Assembly: GCA_945788625.1 (NCBI GenBank)
Contig: CALZMQ010000011.1
Coordinates: 26,944 to 90,943, forward strand
Direction: 5' to 3'
DNA: 64,000 nucleotides
DNA from: an uncultured Woeseiaceae bacterium
Lineage (GTDB): Bacteria > Pseudomonadota > Gammaproteobacteria > Steroidobacterales > Woeseiaceae
In this document: positions 8,676 to 17,240 of the stretch, in pieces
Position numbering within the stretch: the first letter of the stretch is position 1
Layout: every line of letters begins with the position of its first letter
Position numbers and translations under genes: made by a program
The notes under the pieces: generated by a model
Seen by the model: only the letters and a program-made list of their open reading frames with translations
Database searches by the model: none
What the model was told of the DNA's origin: nothing

Positions 8676-9305
8676 TCACTGTTGAAAGTGCTTGGGAAAG
8701 ACGTTGCTCAGGTAGCTTCGGACAGCGTCCATCGCCTTGTGGCGGTCGAAAGATTTCGGGCTGATCAGGCAGGAAAGCCACAGCCCGTTGGTCATGGAAG
8801 TGAGCGCCAGGGAAACGGATGCGGCGGATACATGATCGTACTTGCCTTCTGAAATCAGGTCTGCGCAGATTTCTTCGACAACGTCGTCGTAATACTGGTC
8901 GGACTCGTCACAGATCTTGCGGTACGTCGGGCGTGACTGAACCTCACCCCAGAACGCAAACCACACGGCGATCTTGCGCCGGTCGCATATGGCAGGGCGG
9001 AAGTCCATCTCCATCAGGGCGAGCAACTTGTCGGCGGCGCCTGGCCCGCTTTTTTCGAGTGTCCTGTCAAACTTCGCGCGGTACTCGTCGGCAAGACAGC
9101 GCAGCGTTTCCCTGAGCAGGTTGTCCTTGCTCTCGAAATGCAGGTTCACGATGCCTTGTGACAGGCCTGCCTCTCCAGCGACGTCCGCGAGCGTCGTGCT
9201 TCCCATACCTTTCCTCGCGATGCATTTCATCGTCGCGTCGATGAGCTGCTGGCGCCGCTGCTCTCGCCGTGCCGTGCGCCGGGCTTTTTTCGCTGTGGCC
9301 GCCAT
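8676..9305 (-). CDS. TetR/BetI-like transcriptional repressor
   Basis: 209 aa. The N-terminal helix-turn-helix covers about residues 15-65 (RRQQLIDATMKCIARKG, then AGLSQGIVNLHFESK), and the ligand domain has an AVWFAFWGE segment close to that of BetI, the choline/betaine repressor. It heads the leftward operon and faces the rightward catabolic operon across 55 bp containing a 20-bp palindrome (9325-9344), its probable operator. ATG 9305 was chosen because the upstream extension would cross that operator and is not protein-like. The inducer is probably the imported amine or a derived acyl-CoA (inference). Confidence 0.88.
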   Translation of the reverse strand: MAATAKKARRTARREQRRQQLIDATMKCIARKGMGSTTLADVAGEAGLSQGIVNLHFESKDNLLRETLRCLADEYRAKFDRTLEKSGPGAADKLLALMEMDFRPAICDRRKIAVWFAFWGEVQSRPTYRKICDESDQYYDDVVEEICADLISEGKYDHVSAASVSLALTSMTNGLWLSCLISPKSFDRHKAMDAVRSYLSNVFPKHFQQ

Positions 9306-9324
9306 GAGCCGACTATGCCATAAT

Positions 9325-9344
9325 ATGAATGAATACTCATTCAT
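9325..9344. promoter_or_regulatory. TetR-type operator palindrome in the divergent promoter region
   Basis: ATGAATGA and TCATTCAT are perfect 8-bp arms separated by 4 nt (ATAC). The site lies centrally between the leftward regulator start (9305) and the rightward aminotransferase start (9361), so one repressor dimer pair could silence both operons. The AT-rich core (TAATAT on one strand, TATTAT on the other) may also supply the -10 boxes. Confidence 0.7.
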
Positions 9345-9360
9345 TTTTCTGCGGGGCAAT

Positions 9361-10710
9361 ATGCGCACCCTGGTCCGTTCCAACCGACATTTTCGGCAAG
9401 CCAGTCGCAAGCTGCCGCTCGGCGTATCGTCCAATTTCCGTTACTGGGGCGACGACGAGACCATCTACGTCGAGCGCGGCGAAGGCGCGCGTATCTGGGA
9501 TATCGACGGCAACGAGTACATCGACTATCGCCTCGCGTACGGCCCCGTGATCCTCGGTTACGCCGACCCGCGCATCGATGAGGCGGCACGAAAAGGGATG
9601 GAGGTCGGCGGTGTGTTCGCGTTGTCCACCGAGCTGGAGTACGAAGTCGCGTGTCGAATCGGCAAGATGGTCCCTGCGGCCGAGCTCGTTCGATTCTCGA
9701 ATTCGGGCACCGAGGCCGTGATGGCGGCGTTGCGGGTGGCGCGCGCGCACACCGGCAAAGACGGCCACGTCGTCATGGAGGGCGGCTATCACGGCGTGTT
9801 CAGCGAAGTCATGTGGTATTCGGAAGTCGAGGACTGGACGCCCGGGCAAGGCGATCCGGAAGTAATGCCCTACGGCGACGGCGTGCCCGTCGTCACGAAG
9901 CAGATGTTCCACACCGTACCGCTGAACGACGCAAACGCGCTGGAAGACCTGCTGAAACGAAAGCACAAAGAGATCGGCGCGTTCCTGATCGAGCCCATCA
10001 TGGGCAATTGTTGTGGTATCCGGGCCAGCGAGCAGTATATGCGGGATGTTCGGGAAATCTGCGATCGCTACGACGTCCTCCTGATTATCGACGAGGTCAA
10101 GACCGGCTTTCGGGTTGCAAAGGGCGGCGTGCAGGAACTGCTCGGCATTAAGGCGGACCTGTGCACGTTCGCAAAGGCAATTGGCAACGGTTATCCGCTT
10201 GCCGTCGTCGCCGGTCGCGAGGAAGTAATGCGCCATATTGGTGACGGCGTGGTTCACGGCGGCACGTTTACGGCTCACTCGGTATCCCTGGCTGCGGCTG
10301 CACGCACGCTGCAAATCCTCGATGAGACCAGCGCGCTTGCGGATATCGAAAGCTACGGACTTTCGTTGCAGGAGGGGCTGGGTCGTATCCTGACCGACCG
10401 CGGGATTGCACACAGCTTCACGGGACACCCCGCGTTGATGGGCCTGTTCTTCTCGGACGAGGCACCGACGAACTACAGGGAGTGGGTGAACTCGAACTAC
10501 GACTTCTACGATGCGCTTGCGCCCGAGCTGCACGAGCAGGGAATTCTCGTGGAACCCGATTCGAGAGAGCCCTGGTTCCTGTGCGAATCTCACAATGTGG
10601 GATGCCTGCAGGAAACACTGGACAAATTCGAACGCGCGGTGGACATTACGTTGCCGAAACTCGATCGGCAGCGGGCGACTGCGACCGGCGGAGGACCAAT
10701 TCACAAATGA
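9361..10710 (+). CDS. Class-III pyridoxal-phosphate aminotransferase (GSA-aminomutase-like)
   Basis: 449 aa. The PLP lysine is Lys272 in FAKAIGNGYP; the PLP-phosphate motif NSGTEA is at residues 114-119, YHG at 143-145 and the cofactor Asp244 in IIDEV. Overall it resembles glutamate-1-semialdehyde aminomutase and omega-aminotransferases rather than a haem-pathway enzyme, since it leads a catabolic operon. It would transaminate an amine or beta-amino acid. ATG 9361 was chosen for the GGGG 5 nt upstream; an ATG at 9325 lies inside the operator. Its stop overlaps the next gene's start (ATGA). Confidence 0.9.
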   Translation: MRTLVRSNRHFRQASRKLPLGVSSNFRYWGDDETIYVERGEGARIWDIDGNEYIDYRLAYGPVILGYADPRIDEAARKGMEVGGVFALSTELEYEVACRIGKMVPAAELVRFSNSGTEAVMAALRVARAHTGKDGHVVMEGGYHGVFSEVMWYSEVEDWTPGQGDPEVMPYGDGVPVVTKQMFHTVPLNDANALEDLLKRKHKEIGAFLIEPIMGNCCGIRASEQYMRDVREICDRYDVLLIIDEVKTGFRVAKGGVQELLGIKADLCTFAKAIGNGYPLAVVAGREEVMRHIGDGVVHGGTFTAHSVSLAAAARTLQILDETSALADIESYGLSLQEGLGRILTDRGIAHSFTGHPALMGLFFSDEAPTNYREWVNSNYDFYDALAPELHEQGILVEPDSREPWFLCESHNVGCLQETLDKFERAVDITLPKLDRQRATATGGGPIHK

Positions 10711-12323
10711 AAACTTATGACGCCATCGTCGTGGGTGCGGGACACAACGGGCTGACGACAGCCGCCTTTCTTGCAAAGGCTGGTCTCGACGTCATCTGTG
10801 TGGAGAAGAACGACTACATCGGCGGCGCTGCGGTGAGTCGCAATCTTTACAAAGACTGGATGTATTCGAACTGCTCCTACGTCTGCAGCCTGTTGCGACC
10901 GGAAATCTACCGGGCACTGGAGCTGCACAAGCACGGCCTGCAGGTCACGCCGTATGGCGGCTCGGTAACTTTCATGGAGAACGGCGACTATTACGGCTCC
11001 TATCACGACGAAGAAGTCGCTTACCGCGAAATGGCGCGTTTCTCGCGCCATGATGCCGATGCATACAAGACCTACTCGGCTGACACGATGCGCCAGTGCC
11101 GATTCATCCGCGATTTCCTGTTGAGCACGGCGCCGGATCCGACTTCGTTCAGGCTCGGAGACCTCCGGGAACTCATCAGGATCGGCGGCAAGTTCATGGA
11201 CATGGGCGAGGATCGCATGTACGACACGATTCGATTCTGGACCATGAGCGTCGCCGAATACCTGGACGAATATTTCGAGACCGATGTCATCAAAGCCTCG
11301 TTCTCCGGCAGCGGCATCATTGGCACGGCGCTCGGTATTCATTCGCCGGGAACGGCCTATGTCCTGCTGCACCACTACATGGGCGACGTCGATGGCAATG
11401 TCGGCTCCTGGGGATTCGCGCGTGGCGGTATGGGGTCGGTATCGAAGTCCATAGCTGGCGCGTTCCAGGCGGCGGGTGGCGAACTGCGCACCGAGGCAGG
11501 CGTCGACAAGATCATCGTGAAGAACGGCAAGACGACGGGCGTCGCACTGGAAAATGGCGACGAGATCGCAGGGCGAGTGGTCGTTTCGGCCATGGACGTC
11601 AAGCGTACTTTCCTGAACTGCATGGAGCCGGGCGATCTGCCGGAGAAGTTTCACAAGCGCGTGCAGAATTTCAAGATCCGCGGTTCATCGGGCAAGCTCA
11701 ACATTGCTCTTGACGGTATGCCCACATTCCCGGCCTTGCCGGAGGGCAGTTCGCTCTACCACAGCGACATGCATTTCATCGATTCGATGGAGCGCATGGA
11801 GCGCGCCTACGATGACTGGAAGGATGGCACCTGGTCGAAAGACCCCTACGTCGACATGGTGATCCCGACGATCAACGATCCGACCATGGCACCTCCCGGA
11901 AAGCATTTCATGAGTTGTTTCGTACAGTACTGTCCTTACGAAATCGAAGGGCGTGCCTGGACCAGCGAGGAAAGAGAGGCGTTCGGCAAAACGGTCATCG
12001 ATCAGATTTCCAATTACAGCCCCGACTTCAAGGACCTGATCCTGCACGCTGAAGTCCGCACGCCACAGGACATCGAGGCGGAAATCGGCATCACCGAGGG
12101 CAACATCTTCCATGGCGAGCTGACGATGGACCAGTTGCTGTTCAACCGGCCGGTACCGGGCTATGCGCAATACCGCAGTCCGGTCGACGGACTGTACATG
12201 TGCGGATCGAGCACGCATCCGGGCGGTGGCGTAATGGCCGCGCCGGGCGCCAACGCCGCGCGGGAGATACTTTCCGATTTGAGGCGACCAAACACCGTGC
12301 CGGAGAACTTTGGCGATGACTAG
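10707..12323 (+). CDS. PYROXD2-like FAD-dependent oxidoreductase (phytoene dehydrogenase superfamily), copy 1
   Basis: 538 aa. The N-terminal dinucleotide fold reads VVGAGHNGL at residues 8-16, followed by VEKNDYIGGAA. The C-terminal FAD segment is DGLYMCGSSTHPGGGV. Length and both ends match the PYROXD2 branch, which is of uncertain function, and not carotenoid desaturases; there are no carotenoid genes nearby. It is translationally coupled to the aminotransferase and followed 59 nt later by a second copy. Together they may form a heteromer or act on successive amine intermediates (inference). Confidence 0.87.
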   Translation: MKTYDAIVVGAGHNGLTTAAFLAKAGLDVICVEKNDYIGGAAVSRNLYKDWMYSNCSYVCSLLRPEIYRALELHKHGLQVTPYGGSVTFMENGDYYGSYHDEEVAYREMARFSRHDADAYKTYSADTMRQCRFIRDFLLSTAPDPTSFRLGDLRELIRIGGKFMDMGEDRMYDTIRFWTMSVAEYLDEYFETDVIKASFSGSGIIGTALGIHSPGTAYVLLHHYMGDVDGNVGSWGFARGGMGSVSKSIAGAFQAAGGELRTEAGVDKIIVKNGKTTGVALENGDEIAGRVVVSAMDVKRTFLNCMEPGDLPEKFHKRVQNFKIRGSSGKLNIALDGMPTFPALPEGSSLYHSDMHFIDSMERMERAYDDWKDGTWSKDPYVDMVIPTINDPTMAPPGKHFMSCFVQYCPYEIEGRAWTSEEREAFGKTVIDQISNYSPDFKDLILHAEVRTPQDIEAEIGITEGNIFHGELTMDQLLFNRPVPGYAQYRSPVDGLYMCGSSTHPGGGVMAAPGANAAREILSDLRRPNTVPENFGDD

Positions 12324-12382
12324 GGAACCTCTGATCAGATCCAACCCTGTGCACCCGAACGCGGCTCCCGGAGGAATACAAG

Positions 12383-13927
12383 ATGGCGTCTAGATACGAT
12401 GCGATAGTAGTCGGCGCCGGACACAACGGCCTGGTGTGTTCCGCATTGCTTGCCAGGGCCGGCAAGAACGTACTGGTCCTGGAGGCAAACGAGCAGGTGG
12501 GTGGCGCCGCGGTTACGCGCGAATTCGCCGACGGGTATTCCGTCTCCGCGTGCGCGCACCTGCTGTACCAGTTGCAGCCCGAGGTGCGCAAGGAGTTGAA
12601 ACTTTCGCCCAGGCTCGCCAGCGAAGACATGACGACGATTGCGCTGTCGCAGGACGGCAAGCATCTGCGGATTACGGCGGATGAAGTGGTCGGCGCGAGT
12701 GACGAAGACGCGGAGCAATACCGCCGCTTCCGCAAGCGCATGACACGTTTTGCGGACCTGTTGCGAAAGTACCTGAACAGGCGGCCGCCACGACTGGGAA
12801 CGAAGGACTTCAAAGACCTCGTAACGCTCGGTCAACTCGGTCTGGATCTGCGCATGCTCGGCAAAGACGAGATGCAGGAATTCCTGCGCCTGATAGGCAT
12901 GAACATCCACGACGAGCTTACGGAGCGTTTCCGGAACCCCCTCCTGAAAGGTGCCATCAGCCTCGATGCGGTGCTCGGTACGCACCTGGGCCCTCGTTCG
13001 CCGAATACCATCATGACCTACCTGTATCGGTTGGCCGGTAATCATGGACGAGCGGGAGCACCACACGGTGGCATGGGCAGTGTGAGCGAAGAGCTGGCGC
13101 AGGCGGCGCGAAGTGCTGGCGCCACTATTCGAACGAAAATGCCCGTCAAGCGCATCCTGATCGAAAACGGCAGGGCGACCGGTGTGGAAACCGAAGCGGG
13201 CGAGCGATTCGACAGCTATACCGTCATCTCCAACGCAGATCCGAAACGCACCATGATGGAACTGGTCGGTGCAAGGCATGCCGAGACAGGATTCACGCGG
13301 CGCATTCATCACCTGCGTTCGCGGGGCAACGCGGCGAAATTACACCTTGCCCTGGACGGGTTGCCGAGGATTGAAGGGCTCGCCAAGAAAGACTTTGCCG
13401 AACGCCTGGTGATCGCGCCCGATGAGCATTACGTAGAACGCGCCTTCAATCCGGCCAAGTACGGTCAAAGCTCGCCTGAGCCGGTTGTCGAGTTGACCTT
13501 CCCGAGTTTCCGCGACGAATCGCTCGCGCCGACCGGCAAGCACGTAATGTCCGCGATAGTGCAATACGCGCCATACGCACTGCAGGGTGGATGGAGCGAC
13601 GGTGCCAGGGAGGCGTTCACGCTAGCTGTAATCGGGACGATTGCGAAGTACGCGCCCGACATCGAGCAACGCATCTCTGCCAGCGAATTGCTGACGCCGG
13701 CCGACATCGAACGTGAGTTCCACATCACGGGCGGCCACTGGCATCACGGCGAACTGACGCTCGATCAATTCCTGTTCGTCAGGCCCGTGAGCGGCGCCGC
13801 GCAGTACCGGATGCCGGTGGACGGCGTCTATCTTTGCGGAGCCGGCACGCACCCGGGCGGTGGCGTCAGCGGCGCGGCCGGAAGAAACGCAGCGCGGACG
13901 ATCCTGAGCCGGGAGAAAGCAGCATGA
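12383..13927 (+). CDS. PYROXD2-like FAD-dependent oxidoreductase, copy 2
   Basis: 514 aa paralogue of the preceding protein. VVGAGHNGLV opens the FAD fold near residue 9, and DGVYLCGAGTHPGGGVSGAAG closes it. The middle shares the THLGPRSPNT and HGGMGSVSEEL pattern with the other copies. ATG has GGAGGAA about 8 nt upstream. Its stop overlaps the start of the GcvT-like gene (ATGA), so both are expected in fixed ratio. The enzymatic reaction is unknown; oxidation of a C-N or C-C bond with FAD is expected from the superfamily. Confidence 0.87.
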   Translation: MASRYDAIVVGAGHNGLVCSALLARAGKNVLVLEANEQVGGAAVTREFADGYSVSACAHLLYQLQPEVRKELKLSPRLASEDMTTIALSQDGKHLRITADEVVGASDEDAEQYRRFRKRMTRFADLLRKYLNRRPPRLGTKDFKDLVTLGQLGLDLRMLGKDEMQEFLRLIGMNIHDELTERFRNPLLKGAISLDAVLGTHLGPRSPNTIMTYLYRLAGNHGRAGAPHGGMGSVSEELAQAARSAGATIRTKMPVKRILIENGRATGVETEAGERFDSYTVISNADPKRTMMELVGARHAETGFTRRIHHLRSRGNAAKLHLALDGLPRIEGLAKKDFAERLVIAPDEHYVERAFNPAKYGQSSPEPVVELTFPSFRDESLAPTGKHVMSAIVQYAPYALQGGWSDGAREAFTLAVIGTIAKYAPDIEQRISASELLTPADIEREFHITGGHWHHGELTLDQFLFVRPVSGAAQYRMPVDGVYLCGAGTHPGGGVSGAAGRNAARTILSREKAA

Positions 13928-15120
13928 AAAACCAGCCAGTTCACCAGGGCCGCCTGAAGTCACCGTTTCACTCGCGTATCGCGCAACTCGACACGGTTAA
14001 TGAATGGCACCAATGGAAAGGCTATTCGAGTGCCGATTCCCTGTATTGCGAAGACACGGAATATTTCGCGATTCGCAACTCGACGGCTGTTTTCGACTTG
14101 ACGCCGATGACGAAGTACCGCATCACCGGGCCCGATGCGCTCGACTATCTCAACCGCCTGGTTACCCGGGACATGACGAAGATCCGCCCGGGGCGCGTGG
14201 CATACGCCGTGTGGTGTGACGACCAGGGACAGGTTATCGACGACGGCACGATATTCCACCTGCGAGAGGGCGAGTACCGATTGTGCTCGCAGGAACGGCA
14301 TTTTGCCTGGTTGCAGGCTGCGGCAATCGGCTTCGACGTCACCGTAACGCACGAAACCGAGGACATCGCCGCGCTTGCCGTACAGGGGCCGACCTCTTTT
14401 AGCGTGCTCAACAAGATGGGCCTGGCCGGTCTCGACGAATTGAAGCCATTCGGCCTGACGCATTTCGACTTCCAGGGCACGGAGTTAATGGTTTCGCGAA
14501 CGGGGTTCACCGGGGATCTCGGCTACGAACTGTGGATCGATCCCGACAAGGCCGAGGCGCTATGGGATGCGTTGTTCGAAGCCGGGGAGCTCTTCGGGAT
14601 ACGGGCCATAGGCACTCATGCTCTGGAGATGGCACGTATCGAGGCAGGCTTTCTCGCGGCGTACATGGAGTTCCTGCCGGCAGACGAAACCGTACGCACA
14701 GGCCGCTCGCGTTCGCCGCTGGAACTCGGCCTGGAGTGGCTCGTCGATTTCAAGAAGCCCAACTTCAACGGCCGGCGGGCGCTCGCCGAGGAAAAACGTA
14801 ACGGTTCCACGTGGCAGCTGGTGAAGCTCGACATCGAGGGCAACAAGCCCGCGCACAACTCCTATATTTTCGATAACGCAAGAGCGAGCAGGGATAATAT
14901 CGGTTTCACGACCTCCGCGGCCTGGTCGCCTGTCTGCAAACAGAACATCGCGCTGGGCACGGTGAGAGCGCCTCACGGCAAGCCCGGAGACACCGTCTGG
15001 GTAGAGATATACTACCAGCGAGAGATGCACTGGAATCGCAACATGGCAAGGGCAACCGTTGTCGACAAGGCATTCTGGTTTCCGCCGCGTCGCGGCGCAA
15101 CACCACCCGGACCGTACTAG
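13924..15120 (+). CDS. GcvT-like aminomethyltransferase family protein
   Basis: 398 aa of the GcvT/YgfZ/DmdA fold that transfers one-carbon units to tetrahydrofolate. Family landmarks are STAVFDLTPMTKYRITGPDA near residue 55, AVQGPTS near 155 and SRTGFTGDLGYELW near 188, followed by a C-terminal barrel domain. Free-standing members outside the glycine-cleavage operon demethylate compounds such as dimethylsulfoniopropionate, sarcosine or dimethylglycine. Here it lies in an operon with flavoproteins and an aminotransferase, so it probably captures a methyl or methylene group from an amine. I do not assign it as GcvT or DmdA. Confidence 0.85.
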   Translation: MKNQPVHQGRLKSPFHSRIAQLDTVNEWHQWKGYSSADSLYCEDTEYFAIRNSTAVFDLTPMTKYRITGPDALDYLNRLVTRDMTKIRPGRVAYAVWCDDQGQVIDDGTIFHLREGEYRLCSQERHFAWLQAAAIGFDVTVTHETEDIAALAVQGPTSFSVLNKMGLAGLDELKPFGLTHFDFQGTELMVSRTGFTGDLGYELWIDPDKAEALWDALFEAGELFGIRAIGTHALEMARIEAGFLAAYMEFLPADETVRTGRSRSPLELGLEWLVDFKKPNFNGRRALAEEKRNGSTWQLVKLDIEGNKPAHNSYIFDNARASRDNIGFTTSAAWSPVCKQNIALGTVRAPHGKPGDTVWVEIYYQREMHWNRNMARATVVDKAFWFPPRRGATPPGPY

Positions 15121-15134
15121 ACGGAACTACGACG

Positions 15135-17240
15135 ATGAAGCACCGGCTGGACCCGTTATTGCGGCCGCGTTCGGTAGCGATCGTCGGCGCGTCAGGTCGT
15201 CCGGACACCGTCGGCGACTGGGCTCTCAGGAACCTGCAGATTGGCGGCTACCAGGGACAAATCTACCCCGTCAATCCGGGCCGCGACGAATTGCAGGGTT
15301 ACCGCTGTTTCGCGTCGATTGCCGACCTTCCAGAGACGCCGGACCTCGTGGTGTTTGCCATTGCCGATCAACGCATCGAGGCGGCACTGGACGACATTAT
15401 CGCCGCCGGTGTTCCGGCCGCCGTCGTTCAGTCTACGCTCGTCATCGATAACGACTCGGAACCACCCTTGCGCGATCGGGTGCAACGCAAAATCCAGGAC
15501 GCGGGACTCATGGTCTGCGGCGCCAATTGCATGGGTTATTACAATGTCCGCGATCACGTCTGGACCTGCGGCTTCGACAGCGCCCCGCATGAGGCCCCCG
15601 GCAACATCACGTTGATCAGTCACTCGGGGTCCGGTATGTCCGGCATTATCGATTGCGACGAACGCCTGCGTATCAATCTTGCCGTATCGGCCGGTACCGA
15701 ACTCAGTGTCACGATGGACGAATACCTGGATTTCGCGCTGGATTTGCCGGAGACGCGAGTCGTCGGACTATTCGTGGAAACGGCGAGGAATCCCGACGGA
15801 TTGCGCGCCGCACTGGAAAAGGCCTCACAGCGCCGTATACCGATTGTCGCATTGAAGGTCGGGCGTACCGAAACGTCGGCGCAACTCGCCATCTCGCATT
15901 CAGGCGCGATGGCCGGTGATGATGCGACCTACAGAGCGTTGTTCGAGCGCTACGGCGTGCAGCGGGCTGTCGACCAGGATGAATTCACGACGATGCTCAT
16001 CATGTTTGCCGAGTTGCACCCGGTAGGAGCGGGCGGTCTGGTGACCTTGCACGATTCCGGCGGTGAACGGCAGTTGCTAGTCGACCTCGCGGACGATGCC
16101 GGCGTGCCGCTGGCCGGCTTATGCGAAGCGACAACGAAGAAACTGGAGGCCTTGCTGGATCCCGAACTGCCGGCCGTAAATCCCCTGGATGCGTGGAGTC
16201 GTGGTGGGCCCGACGCCGGGGAGGTAATGACACGCAGTCTCTCATTGTTGATGCAGGATCCCGATGCCGCACTCGGGGCGGTGATTCACGATCGCGCGCC
16301 GGGGGGGAAGATCTATCCCAGCTACCTGAATTACATGCAACGCGCCCACGCCGAATCCGGCAAACCCGTCGCCCTGGTGTCCGCGCGTCAGGGTACCGGC
16401 TACGACGAAGCCGTTGTGGCCAGCACGCATACCGGGTTTCCCGTTTTGGATGGCGTCCGCCAGTTTCTTACCGGGGCTCACGCATTGTTCGCGTATCGCG
16501 ACTATCTACTGCGCGACCCGGACGAGATTCCCGATCCCGACCAGGGCATCGTGGAACGATGGCAGAGCCGGCTGCGCGCTGGCGAAATACTGCCTGAAGC
16601 GGACTCACTCGCGTTGCTGGAAGATTTCGGCATCTCAGTCGCTGGACCACAACGCGCCGGCAGCGAAGAGGAGGCCGTCGGCGCCGCACGCCGGATAGGG
16701 TTTCCCGTAGTTCTGAAATCCGCCAGGGAAGGGCTGCTGCACAAGTCGGACCGCGGCGGCGTGATACTCGGTATCGCTGATGAGGATCAATTGCGGCAGA
16801 TGTACCGCATATTGAGCAATAGACTCGGCGAGCATGTCCTGGTCGCGCCCATGGTAGCGGCCGGTATCGAGATGTTTCTTGGCGTCAATCGAGATCCGCA
16901 GTTCGGCCCGGTCGTCCTGTTCGGGTTTGGCGGCGTGCTGGCGGAGACCATCAATGACGTCGCGTTCGGGTTACCCCCATTCGATTCCGGCTACGTCAGC
17001 CGCTGTGTGGGTCGTATGCGACTTCGGCCGCTGCTCGATGGCGTGCGCGGGAATCCGGCGGTCGACATCGAGAGCTTCTGCAATATGGCTTCCCGGTTCT
17101 CCCAATTGGCCGGTGCCTTGCAGGACGTATTGTCGGAAGCAGACGTCAATCCGGTCATCGTAAACGAGGCCGGCGCGACGGCCGTCGATGCGCTAATTGT
17201 CGGACGCGATCGCAGGGTGGTTGACAGTGCAGACACTTGA
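15135..17240 (+). CDS. Acyl-CoA synthetase, NDP-forming (acetate-CoA ligase family)
   Basis: 701 aa with fused alpha and beta parts. A CoA-binding Rossmann domain opens with SVAIVGASG (about residues 14-22), ligase domains follow, with SHSGAMAG carrying the likely phosphorylated His, and a C-terminal ATP-grasp domain contains VVLKSAREGLLHKSDRGGV (about residues 525-543). These enzymes interconvert acyl-CoA and acid plus ATP. In this operon it either activates the carbon skeleton for the acyl-CoA dehydrogenase (7508) or recovers ATP from a terminal acyl-CoA. It starts 14 nt after the GcvT-like gene. Confidence 0.92.
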   Translation: MKHRLDPLLRPRSVAIVGASGRPDTVGDWALRNLQIGGYQGQIYPVNPGRDELQGYRCFASIADLPETPDLVVFAIADQRIEAALDDIIAAGVPAAVVQSTLVIDNDSEPPLRDRVQRKIQDAGLMVCGANCMGYYNVRDHVWTCGFDSAPHEAPGNITLISHSGSGMSGIIDCDERLRINLAVSAGTELSVTMDEYLDFALDLPETRVVGLFVETARNPDGLRAALEKASQRRIPIVALKVGRTETSAQLAISHSGAMAGDDATYRALFERYGVQRAVDQDEFTTMLIMFAELHPVGAGGLVTLHDSGGERQLLVDLADDAGVPLAGLCEATTKKLEALLDPELPAVNPLDAWSRGGPDAGEVMTRSLSLLMQDPDAALGAVIHDRAPGGKIYPSYLNYMQRAHAESGKPVALVSARQGTGYDEAVVASTHTGFPVLDGVRQFLTGAHALFAYRDYLLRDPDEIPDPDQGIVERWQSRLRAGEILPEADSLALLEDFGISVAGPQRAGSEEEAVGAARRIGFPVVLKSAREGLLHKSDRGGVILGIADEDQLRQMYRILSNRLGEHVLVAPMVAAGIEMFLGVNRDPQFGPVVLFGFGGVLAETINDVAFGLPPFDSGYVSRCVGRMRLRPLLDGVRGNPAVDIESFCNMASRFSQLAGALQDVLSEADVNPVIVNEAGATAVDALIVGRDRRVVDSADT

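Noticed and set aside
8676..9305. Calling the TetR protein BetI with choline as ligand
   Set aside because: The ligand domain is BetI-like in one segment, but no betA or betB gene is present; only BetI-like is justified.
9337..10776. A 479-codon leftward frame opposite the aminotransferase
   Set aside because: Antisense shadow; the PLP lysine and fold motifs are on the rightward strand.
13924..15120. Calling the GcvT-like protein DMSP demethylase (DmdA) or glycine-cleavage GcvT
   Set aside because: There are no other glycine-cleavage genes and no DMSP-specific residues that I can recognise; only the fold family is supported.
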